Shown in pieces: positions 27,627 to 35,041 of a DNA stretch of 64,000 nt. The DNA comes from Thiodiazotropha sp040506975 (GTDB lineage: Bacteria; Pseudomonadota; Gammaproteobacteria; Chromatiales; Chromatiaceae). Every line of letters starts with the position of its first letter. Within the stretch, counting starts at the first letter, position 1. A model generated the notes under the pieces. The model had not been told where the DNA came from. It worked only from the letters and a program-made list of their open reading frames with translations, and did not search any database. The DNA lies in assembly GCA_965211775.1 (NCBI GenBank), contig OZ242974.1, positions 3,906,001 to 3,970,000 of the forward strand, in the 5' to 3' direction. The position numbers and the translations under genes were made by a program.

Positions 27627-29186
27627 CCCGGATATTTCATCCATTTGCCGATACTGGCACGAGGAGAAGGCCGGGACGAGAAACAGGATGATACCGGCTC
27701 CAAACGCCCCGATTTCTGGCTGACAGGCACAGCTTCCCCTTACCCCGTTATTTATCAACGTGCCGGGGCAGCACTCATCGCGTGCTATCCTGGCTCCAGC
27801 CGTTCGGCCACACTGAAGAACAATGCCTGGTAAGGAAAGACACTGGAGAGCAGGAAGCGGACACGCCGGGTATTGCGTATCACCACCGCACCCACTTTGA
27901 GTAGTTTAAGCCGCAGCGTGCCGACCTGGGTCTTGGCCAGTTCTGTACCCTGTAAGGCCAAGCGGCGAATCGCTTCCATCAACACATAGGCCAGGCTCGA
28001 CAGCAGCAAGCGAAACTGATTGGTCCACCAATGATGTGCACTGGTGCGATCAGCAAACAGCCCCAGCTGTTGTTCCTTGATGCGGTTTTCCATCTCGCCC
28101 CGCGCACAATAGACGTCGTCGTAAAGGGTTTGGGCATCGCCGTTGAGGTTGGTGACGACAAATCGGGGATTACGCCCTCGCTCACTCACCTCCAGCTTGG
28201 CGATCACCGCGCGTCGACGGCGCCAGCTGCGTGCACCGTAGCGCAGGCCAAGGAAGACGCGTTGCTTCTGTCCGTTGGCCTTGAAGCATTGCTCGACTGC
28301 AGTGAAGTCTTCCTCGATCATCCGTTGCAGGCGGTGGTTGCGCGCCAGGCCTACGATGTAGCCAATGCCATGGCGTTCACACCAGCGCAGCATGCGGTGA
28401 CGACAGAAGCCCGAGTCGGCTCTCAGGATGATCCGCACCGCCGGCCACGCCTGACGCAAGCGTTTGACCAGCAGGGCGAGGATCGCCCACGCATGTTTCG
28501 CCCCGTCGATCTTGCTCGGGCGCAAATAGCTGACCAGCAGTTGTTCGCCGCAAAACACGTACAACGGGAGAAAGCAGTAGTTATCGTAGTAACCGTGGAA
28601 GAAGCGGCCTTCCTGCAGGCCGTGAACCCGGTCATCGGTGGCGTCGAAGTCCAGGATCAACTCCTCGGGTGGCTCGGCAAACGAGGCGATGAACTGCTCG
28701 ATCAGGACCTGATGGATCGCGACAGCGGTTGCCCGATCTGACCGATTCTCCAAGCGACAGAGCGTGGGTGAACTGCCCAGTGCCTGATCCTGTTCCACGG
28801 CCGTCTGAAAGGCCAAATCTTGTCGCAGACTGTCGTGATCGTTGAGGTCTTCATAGCCCTGGCACAGGGCATAGACCCGCTGGCGTAGTAGAGAAATCTG
28901 ATCATGTTGCACATAGCGGCCATCGCGTGGATCAGCGAGAGTGTCATTGACGGCTTCAAGCAATCCCAGCCGTCGGTCCGCTTGTCGTAGCAACAACACG
29001 CCGCCATCACTGCTGATATCACCACCGGAAAAATCCGCTTCAACCTGGCGGCGTTTTACCGCTGGAAAAGCAAAACGACCTTGGGTACATTCTGTCACAG
29101 GCAAAACCTCGTTCAATTTCAGCCTAAGTAACTGAATTCTATTGAACTACACGGGTTTTACCCTCTTTATTTGTGAAATATTCGGG
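27627..29186 (-). mobile_element. IS1380-family element, diverged copy B
   Basis: The 1560-bp element has inverted ends CCCGGATATTTCATCCATTT and the complement of CCCGAATATTTCACAAATAA, and is flanked by the 4-bp duplication CTAA (27623-27626 and 29187-29190). It is clearly related to but distinct from copies A and C, so it is a different IS type. Confidence 0.9.
27785..29116 (-). CDS. IS1380-family transposase, diverged type
   Basis: This 443-residue full-length transposase is alignable end to end with copies A and C (LILDFDATDD, RADSGFCRH, ENRIKEQQ catalytic segments), with many substitutions. It begins at TTG 29116; a second TTG-CCT-GTG further in matches the start used in copies A and C. 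Confidence 0.92.
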   Translation of the reverse strand: MNEVLPVTECTQGRFAFPAVKRRQVEADFSGGDISSDGGVLLLRQADRRLGLLEAVNDTLADPRDGRYVQHDQISLLRQRVYALCQGYEDLNDHDSLRQDLAFQTAVEQDQALGSSPTLCRLENRSDRATAVAIHQVLIEQFIASFAEPPEELILDFDATDDRVHGLQEGRFFHGYYDNYCFLPLYVFCGEQLLVSYLRPSKIDGAKHAWAILALLVKRLRQAWPAVRIILRADSGFCRHRMLRWCERHGIGYIVGLARNHRLQRMIEEDFTAVEQCFKANGQKQRVFLGLRYGARSWRRRRAVIAKLEVSERGRNPRFVVTNLNGDAQTLYDDVYCARGEMENRIKEQQLGLFADRTSAHHWWTNQFRLLLSSLAYVLMEAIRRLALQGTELAKTQVGTLRLKLLKVGAVVIRNTRRVRFLLSSVFPYQALFFSVAERLEPG

Positions 29187-29378
29187 CTAATCCAATGCAC
29201 CCTGTTGTGCCTGAAAAAGTGCCAATCAAGGCGCACCCCAAGGGCACTTCCTTCGGGGCGCACCCCAAGGGCACTTCCTTCGGGGCGCACCCCAAGGGCA
29301 CTTCCTTCGGGGCGCGAGGAGAGAGGTTTGGTCACTCCAAATGAACGACGAGCAACGCCGAGTCGGCTATAAACAGTG

Positions 29379-29415
29379 ATCGAGCCTGATAGGTGAAGAG
29401 GGGTGAAGGCTCGAT
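29379..29415 (-). terminator. Possible terminator after the DUF481 gene
   Basis: A 9-bp inverted repeat (ATCGAGCCT ... AGGCTCGAT) with a 19-base loop lies just beyond the stop of the minus-strand gene at 29427. No clear U run follows, so this is tentative. Confidence 0.35.
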
Positions 29416-29426
29416 AACGAGATAGC

Positions 29427-30158
29427 TCAAAGCCCCCACACCAATGATAGATTGTACTTGAAATCGCTCCTCTCGGTACCGGGGGCGGCCAGGGAGTCGT
29501 ACTCGTTGATCAAACCGATCTTCATTGCCAGTGTTCCCTGTTCCGCCATGGCCATCTTCCAGTTGAAGGCGCTAATATTACGGTATTCACCGTGCTCCTC
29601 CAGGCTCGGATAGAAGGTGGTCTTGAAGTCCACCGATTCCCGTTCGGAGATAGTCCAGGCCGCTTCCAACCCAAGGGTTGCTTCCTGGGTGAATTTCTCA
29701 TCGATACCGCCGTAGGTCTTGTTGCCACCAAGACCGGCACGGCCAATCAGGTGCCAGGCATCGTCATGGCTAAACACATAACCGACACCACCCGAGCCTG
29801 ACAGCCGATAGTCCCAATCCTTGAACTCGTCCCAATCGTAGCGACCCTGTGCAAAGGCGAACCAGGGGCTGTCATGCCAATACCAATCCTTCAGCAGATC
29901 GGCAAAAAACTGATTCCGCGAGTCCTCACCGTCGCTCTTTGCCTTGTCATAGGCGGTTACGAGTTTCCAGGCATGATTCGTGTTTTTATAACCGCCGCTA
30001 TAACCTGCATGGACATTGATCGATTCGGAGTTCCCCGTAGCGCCGTTGAGACCCGCTTCCAATTCATGCTTCCACCTCACCTCCTCAGCAAACAGGGAGG
30101 TGGAGATTGCGGTGAGAGAGCAAAGTGCCAGTATAGTAAATCGATGCCTGTCAGACAT
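29427..30158 (-). CDS. DUF481 (YdiY-type) outer-membrane beta-barrel protein
   Basis: This 243-residue exported protein has a signal peptide (ILALCSLTAISTSLFAEE). The mature part consists of alternating aromatic beta-strands (WKHELEAGLNGATGNSES, GYVFSHDDAWHLIGRAGLGG and similar) and ends in an aromatic-hydrophobic strand (YNLSLVWGL), typical of outer-membrane barrels. DUF481 members are small barrels of unknown, often salt- or acid-linked, function. It stands alone on this strand. Confidence 0.8.
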   Translation of the reverse strand: MSDRHRFTILALCSLTAISTSLFAEEVRWKHELEAGLNGATGNSESINVHAGYSGGYKNTNHAWKLVTAYDKAKSDGEDSRNQFFADLLKDWYWHDSPWFAFAQGRYDWDEFKDWDYRLSGSGGVGYVFSHDDAWHLIGRAGLGGNKTYGGIDEKFTQEATLGLEAAWTISERESVDFKTTFYPSLEEHGEYRNISAFNWKMAMAEQGTLAMKIGLINEYDSLAAPGTERSDFKYNLSLVWGL

Positions 30159-30191
30159 ATGCGAGAACTGTTCCGATTTATTATCGATATT

Positions 30192-30208
30192 TTAGGGCCT
30201 GTCAATAC
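30192..30208. repeat. Possible repeat terminus E6
   Basis: A short match to the terminal inverted repeat of the E family (TTAGGGCCTGTCAATAC, with two differences from TTAGGGCCTGTTAACAC). It has no body or second end. It may be a relic or chance. Confidence 0.35.
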
Positions 30209-30372
30209 GACGACAGTCTATCAGATTCAGGCATCAGATCGTCAAAAAAAACGGGGACAGACAATAGACTATGCAGTCTGCATGAAGACCCACGAATCCC
30301 CCCCTTTATGAACTCAAATTCAGAGCATCAAACTCAATACACAAGCATGCCCGGTTGTCCTTTAAAATCGCT

Positions 30373-30545
30373 TCAACCCTCCATTGGATACGCTTCTACT
30401 ACATCGCCGGCAAAGTCATGATAGGCTCCGACCTGCTTGGCGATGGAATCCGGAAAGGCATGTGCGGCCATATCCGTCGCTATTGGCCCGGGTGTACGCT
30501 GACCACCAGAGTACCCTGCTCCTTGAGAACGTCTCGAAAGCGATG
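30373..30545 (-). pseudogene. Short-chain dehydrogenase remnant
   Basis: Reading the minus strand, fragments DVLKEQGTLVVSVHPG, then after a one-base shift PIATDMAAHAFPDSIAKQVG and AYHDFAGDVVEAYPMEG before TGA, fit the C-terminal third of a short-chain dehydrogenase. The VHPGPIATDM motif is characteristic. A frameshift lies after VHPG and some 40 residues between DMAA and FPDS appear deleted. The Rossmann half is absent. It is a decayed gene end. Confidence 0.55.
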
Positions 30546-30591
30546 CGTGTTTTCCGGGAACACGGCTATGCCGGCACGTCCTTACATTTTT

Positions 30592-32184
30592 TTACTGCTT
30601 TTTTATTTCCAGGACAGATACACTCTTGCCACCAATTTCATGTACAACAATGCGGTTATTGTTTGTATCTGCAATAAACAATGTCTTGTCATGCAGTGCC
30701 AGGCCACCTGGCTCATTCAACTGAAACTGGCCGTTTACGGTACTGAGAAAACCCGGCCTGCCATCGCCTAGTATCGATTTAACCACATCCTTCACGAGAT
30801 CAACGATTTTGATTTTATGATTATATGTGTCCGCCAGGATGACCGAATGATCACCATCCACTGCAATGCCCAACACGTGTTGCAGTTTCGCTTCACGCAA
30901 TCTTCCATCCACATCACCGAAATCGAACAATCCCTTGCCCACCAATGTCTCCACGACTTCGTCTTTCAGGTGAATGCGCCTAATCGCCGAGGCTTCTGAA
31001 TCAGCAATATATAACCAGTCTCCGAAAAGACTCAAACCACTTGGCTGGCTGAACGTGGCTTTTTCGATATCTCCATCAGCGATACCTTCACGTCCTGATC
31101 CCGCGAAATGAATGAGTTGTTTTGATGCGGTATTGTAAACCCAGATCTGGTGGCTGCCCGCCATTGCGATGAAGAGTCGATCATCCCTGAGCGCCAGCGC
31201 CCAAGGTGACGCCATACCAATCGATGTAGCCTTATAATAGCCTTCACGTTTTCTTTCCAAGGCACCATTACCTGCAACGGTCGTCACTGTTTTTTCTATC
31301 AGGTCAATGTATCGTATGGTGTGATTCCCCGTATCGGCGACATAGATTCCGTTGCTGTCAAAGACAAGACCTTGAGGCATGTTGAATCTAGCCCGGTTAA
31401 AACCGCCGTCTTCGTTTCCAGCCTCTTCCATCCCAATGACATGCTGTGTATGTCCCTGATGATCTGTCACAAGAATCCGATTATGTAGCGTATCACTTAT
31501 AGCCAGCTGGGTGTCGGAAACCGCAATCTTACCAGGCGCAGCCAAGGGAGTTGGTTTACTGTTCTCACGTTCCAGTCGTAGAGGAATTGGAGTGAGGTTA
31601 AGGATATTCTTGTGCTGTTCGAGCAGTTCAGTGATTTTGTTATCTATCGGCTGGTATTTTCCTTCACCCGTCACCCGTCCCAGTACTTCTCCGGCAGGAT
31701 CGATAAATACCCGGGTGGGCCATGCACGCATGCCATAATAACCTGCCAACAGAGAGTCGACATCGTTGACGACGGGATGGTCGACACCATACCTGATTAC
31801 AATACTCCTGAGTGTATCGAGATTCTTTTCATTGTCGAATTTCGGCGTATGCACACCAATAACCAAGAGCTGATCACCATACTTTTTTTCCAGCTTCTTC
31901 AAGTCAGCCAGCACATGAACGCAGTTGATACACCCGTAAGTCCAAAAGTCCAGAATAACGACCTTTCCCAGCATGTCGTCAAATGTCAGAGGCCTCTCAA
32001 CGTTCAACCATGCCATGCCTGGCGCAAACTCCGCGCTGGTATCGACAAGATCTCTCTGAAATTCATCACTCTGCCCGCGATCCGCAGTCTCTGAAGAGCA
32101 GCCGTTAAAGCTCATGAGCACTAATAGAAACAGCGACCATTGCAACCTGCGATATATAAATAACGGATTGCCACTGTCAATCAT
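30592..32184 (-). CDS. Thioredoxin-fold / NHL-propeller lipoprotein (NHLRC2-like)
   Basis: This is a 530-residue protein. A lipoprotein signal (FLLVLMSFNGC) is followed by a TlpA-like thioredoxin domain (about residues 50-195) with active site C-I-N-C (WTYGCINCVH) and the cis-Pro region AWPTRVFID. A propeller of NHL repeats follows (about 215-525; recurrent IADTGNHTIR and LADTYNHKIK blades). This order matches the NHLRC2 family, for which a redox role is suggested. It would sit at the membrane facing the periplasm. It lies 137 bases after the molybdoenzyme cluster on the same strand, so it may be read with it, but no terminator or promoter settles this. Confidence 0.85.
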   Translation of the reverse strand: MIDSGNPLFIYRRLQWSLFLLVLMSFNGCSSETADRGQSDEFQRDLVDTSAEFAPGMAWLNVERPLTFDDMLGKVVILDFWTYGCINCVHVLADLKKLEKKYGDQLLVIGVHTPKFDNEKNLDTLRSIVIRYGVDHPVVNDVDSLLAGYYGMRAWPTRVFIDPAGEVLGRVTGEGKYQPIDNKITELLEQHKNILNLTPIPLRLERENSKPTPLAAPGKIAVSDTQLAISDTLHNRILVTDHQGHTQHVIGMEEAGNEDGGFNRARFNMPQGLVFDSNGIYVADTGNHTIRYIDLIEKTVTTVAGNGALERKREGYYKATSIGMASPWALALRDDRLFIAMAGSHQIWVYNTASKQLIHFAGSGREGIADGDIEKATFSQPSGLSLFGDWLYIADSEASAIRRIHLKDEVVETLVGKGLFDFGDVDGRLREAKLQHVLGIAVDGDHSVILADTYNHKIKIVDLVKDVVKSILGDGRPGFLSTVNGQFQLNEPGGLALHDKTLFIADTNNNRIVVHEIGGKSVSVLEIKKQ

Positions 32185-32320
32185 TTACTTTATTGCCCTG
32201 AATAGCCATTCCCGGCTACAAGTAGAGCATAGGGAGCCTGATATGTCTTTAGCTGGTTATAAGATGTTATGAATTCTTTATATTTTGAGAAGACCCCATA
32301 ATTACCTTATAAACGGCGCC

Positions 32321-33397
32321 CTATTCCATGACTTGATAAAGGTTATTATGATGGTTGACTTGAGCGCAGATTCTGCAATGTGTTTGCGATCGCGAGCCGC
32401 TTTCTACCGGCATATGCGCCTGGTTGCCACAGCACGAACATGTTATAGGCGCTAAGATAAGATCCTGTTTATCCAATTGCGACCACTGCATGACCGATAT
32501 GGCTTGTGCATTGCATATATCCTGACAGATACCACAGCCGGTACATGCCTGCGGCTCCATTCGGTAAAACATCTGTTGACTGTTTTCAGTGAATATTAGT
32601 GCACCATGGGGACAGATCCTGATACAGGCATCGCAGCCATTGCATTTAAAGGCATCAATTTGCGGCACATACGGCCAAATTGAAGGCCCACCTCTCTCAG
32701 GCAACAACTCTCCTGGTGGTGGAAACTCATCAGCTTCCTCTTCATACAGCTTGAATATGGCTGATGCGGCCTGAATGCCGCCATCGATCATTCCCCTTAA
32801 AAATCCTCTGCGACTAAGCTTGGATGCCGCGTCATCAGCAATCAGAATCGAACTGATACGCAGCCACTTATTGCCACTCAACAGGCGATACCCGATAGTT
32901 GTATTCAAATCATCGGAAAGTGCCGGATTGATCCGGTCGGCTCTTTCAAAGAACGTTTCCCCACTGTTGCGGTGACACTCTGAGCAATTGCCCGTTGCCA
33001 CTAGCCACTCAGAATATCCAAGCCGATACAACTTTAGAATATCGTGTATACCGATGAGATGGACACAGGGGATGATGCCTTTCTGCCGGGTAAACCCCAC
33101 CTCTTCACAGGCACACAACGCGATCTTCCCATGTTTCCATTCACCAATAAGAATCTCATATTGAAATGAGATCGCCCCTTCAGGACAAACAGGCGCACAC
33201 AAACCGCACCCATCACAGAGTATGGTGTCGAGTTGCAACGCATCATCATCCAAGGACCATGCACGCTGTGGACAGGCATCCACGCATGATGAACAGCTCG
33301 CCAACTCTACCCTTGTATGGACACAACGCCCTGAAATCACATCCGGCAATCTCTCTTCTTGTCGGATACGTTCGAACAGTTCTTTGAAGTGAACCAT
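32321..33397 (-). CDS. NapF-like multi-cluster 4Fe-4S ferredoxin
   Basis: This is a 358-residue protein with four 4Fe-4S motifs: C-x2-C-x3-CP and C-x2-C-x2-C-x3-CP near the N-terminus (about residues 33-70), and the pair CNGCDACIRICP and CTGCGICQDIC near the C-terminus (about 250-295). An extra Cys-rich knot (CSCCG ... CRIC) closes the protein. A mid-protein RRGFLRG stretch looks Tat-like but is internal. Such proteins accompany periplasmic nitrate and DMSO-type reductases and may help mature or feed the enzyme. It is the last gene of the molybdoenzyme cluster proper. Confidence 0.82.
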   Translation of the reverse strand: MVHFKELFERIRQEERLPDVISGRCVHTRVELASCSSCVDACPQRAWSLDDDALQLDTILCDGCGLCAPVCPEGAISFQYEILIGEWKHGKIALCACEEVGFTRQKGIIPCVHLIGIHDILKLYRLGYSEWLVATGNCSECHRNSGETFFERADRINPALSDDLNTTIGYRLLSGNKWLRISSILIADDAASKLSRRGFLRGMIDGGIQAASAIFKLYEEEADEFPPPGELLPERGGPSIWPYVPQIDAFKCNGCDACIRICPHGALIFTENSQQMFYRMEPQACTGCGICQDICNAQAISVMQWSQLDKQDLILAPITCSCCGNQAHMPVESGSRSQTHCRICAQVNHHNNLYQVME

Positions 33398-33427
33398 TAG
33401 CCTGATAAAAAGATGCAGCTTGATATT

Positions 33428-33544
33428 CTATTTTTTGAGGCTTCTTGGACCCGCAGCAACTTCCGCAAGAGTGCCTTGCGAGTTGAAAACCAACAGTGTT
33501 GCAAGGGATGATGCGGCCACCCAATGTCTTTTATCCAATTTCAT
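33428..33544 (-). CDS. 38-residue exported peptide in the molybdoenzyme operon
   Basis: A short frame with start ATG 33544 preceded by TAGGAGAG at good spacing encodes a basic start, a hydrophobic stretch (VAASSLATLLVFNSQG) and a short tail ending RSLKK. It fits exactly between the chaperone and ferredoxin genes with 30-40-base gaps. It looks like a signal peptide with almost no mature part, or a tiny membrane peptide. Its role is unknown; small accessory peptides are common in formate-dehydrogenase and DMSO-reductase operons. Confidence 0.55.
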   Translation of the reverse strand: MKLDKRHWVAASSLATLLVFNSQGTLAEVAAGPRSLKK

Positions 33545-33585
33545 TCGATACTCTCCTAAGGCATATTTCTTGACCAGACCGGAAC

Positions 33586-34362
33586 CTAGACTGCTGGGCC
33601 CATACCAGGCATGTAACAGAGAGAAACCTCTTCTTTGGGTGCATTGGGCTTCATTCTTTCTTCTATCTCCTCCCTTGACGGCCTGGGCTGATCGATCACT
33701 ATTGCCAAAAGATCCCGCAACTCCTCGCAATAGGCGGACGTCAATAAGCCCACAGCGGCAAAATATGGGGTTGCACACCGGTTTGCCACCCGATTGGAGA
33801 ATTCACCCAACCAGCGCAACAGATGTTCGTCCATAAATCTTGCCGCATCCTTGAGATGCTTTTCTGACTCGGAAATCGAGAAAAGGTGGGAAACAAACTG
33901 AAGTTGCAAAACCAGATCATCATCAGGCCTGATACGCCAGTTTTCCACCATGAGACCATAGATCTCATACCAGGCCCTTACCTGAAACATACTCTCTTGA
34001 CAGGTAAGTTGTTCTTCATCCAGCCAGACCGATTCCAGCGGTGATGCCTGCAGGCTATGGTTCAAATAGATGTCGGCGTAATCTGCCGCCAACAGATCGA
34101 GAAAGTCATCATCGAATCTATCGGGCAACGACTCAACCACTCGCCCCATCAAGTCAATCGCATTGTTCCCCTCTTGTGTGACCAGTTTCAATCCCATGGA
34201 GTACGGAAAGTTACAGTCACGTAAAGCCTCGAGAATTTTGCAGTCCGGCTCTTTCACATGCAGCAGAGCAAGCATCTCCAGATCATCGGCAACCGCCTGA
34301 TAGAAGGTCTGTAACAGTTTAACGCTCGACTTGTCGCGCAGGTCCAACGGTTTCCCCATCAC
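33586..34362 (-). CDS. TorD/DmsD-family molybdoenzyme chaperone
   Basis: This 258-residue all-helical cytoplasmic protein has the TorD-family pattern: the DFLDLLAADYADIYLNH region (about residues 92-108) and later aromatic-rich helices. Such chaperones bind the Tat signal of their partner and hold it until the molybdenum cofactor is loaded. The partner is the Tat-exported enzyme encoded at 35042-37606. Its start overlaps the Fe-S subunit stop by four bases (ATGA), indicating coupling. Confidence 0.8.
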   Translation of the reverse strand: MMGKPLDLRDKSSVKLLQTFYQAVADDLEMLALLHVKEPDCKILEALRDCNFPYSMGLKLVTQEGNNAIDLMGRVVESLPDRFDDDFLDLLAADYADIYLNHSLQASPLESVWLDEEQLTCQESMFQVRAWYEIYGLMVENWRIRPDDDLVLQLQFVSHLFSISESEKHLKDAARFMDEHLLRWLGEFSNRVANRCATPYFAAVGLLTSAYCEELRDLLAIVIDQPRPSREEIEERMKPNAPKEEVSLCYMPGMGPAV

Positions 34363-35024
34363 TTGACCTTCCCTTTGCTGTGAGCGACAAAGCCTATTGA
34401 GGGCTTGGTCAACTCGATGTTCGACATGTTCTTTACCTGTCGGGATACCTTGTCATTGGGACCAATCGCCACTGTATCCAATGCGCCATTCCAGATCGAT
34501 TCTATTGGACCAATATCCAAAACACGCATCATACAGGCCATGACACAGTAGGGTTTTCGGCCCGCCTCGATCTCATCCACACACATGTTGCACTTCTTGA
34601 CGATGCTATCACTTGGATCAAATTGAGGCGCACCGAAGGGACAGGCAGCTTCACAACGCCGGCAGCCGATACATAGGGTAGAGTCGATATCGACAATGCC
34701 ATCCTTCTTACGTTTGAAGAGTGCACCGGTGGGGCAAGTCGGCAGACAGGCAGGCGATTCACAGTGGTTGCAGGACATATTGACCTTATAGGCAAACACA
34801 TCCGGGTACTTTCCACCCTCTATATATTGTACACGCCTGAACCTTGGTCCGGCTGCTAATCCATTTTTATCCTTACAGGCTATTTCACAGGCCCGACAGC
34901 CAATGCAATCAACATTATTATGTATAAATCCCAACTGCACGTCGGGAACCACTGGCGTATAAGTTTGGCGCTTACGGCGTTTTACCGCTTCCTTTATCCT
35001 GGCCTTCTCTTTTTTAACAGCCAT
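34359..35024 (-). CDS. DmsB-like four-cluster Fe-S subunit
   Basis: This 221-residue protein carries four ferredoxin-type motifs in DmsB order: CIGCRACEIAC (about 42-52), CNHCESPACLPTCPTGA, CIGCRRCEAACPFGAP and KKCNMCVDEIEAGRKPYCVMAC. It would wire electrons to the catalytic subunit. The ATG at 35024 is chosen because GGAGGAGAG precedes it; a TTG upstream at 35039 lies within that ribosome site. No DmsC-type membrane anchor gene is present, so the electron donor must be another protein; the pentaheme cytochrome upstream is the natural candidate. Confidence 0.9.
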   Translation of the reverse strand: MAVKKEKARIKEAVKRRKRQTYTPVVPDVQLGFIHNNVDCIGCRACEIACKDKNGLAAGPRFRRVQYIEGGKYPDVFAYKVNMSCNHCESPACLPTCPTGALFKRKKDGIVDIDSTLCIGCRRCEAACPFGAPQFDPSDSIVKKCNMCVDEIEAGRKPYCVMACMMRVLDIGPIESIWNGALDTVAIGPNDKVSRQVKNMSNIELTKPSIGFVAHSKGKVK

Positions 35025-35041
35025 TAGTCTCTCCTCCAAGA

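Larger units (their letters stand above)
27608..29366. repeat. Repeat element E5, interrupted by IS1380 copy B
   Basis: The left terminus (TAGGACCTGTTAACACTAA, 27608-27626) is separated from the rest (29191-29366) by the IS1380 at 27627-29186. Removing the IS and one CTAA rejoins it as ...AACACTAATCCAATGCACCC. The body carries three tandem 27-bp hairpin units and the spacer with AGGAGAGAGGTTTGG. The right half of the element is missing. Confidence 0.85.
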
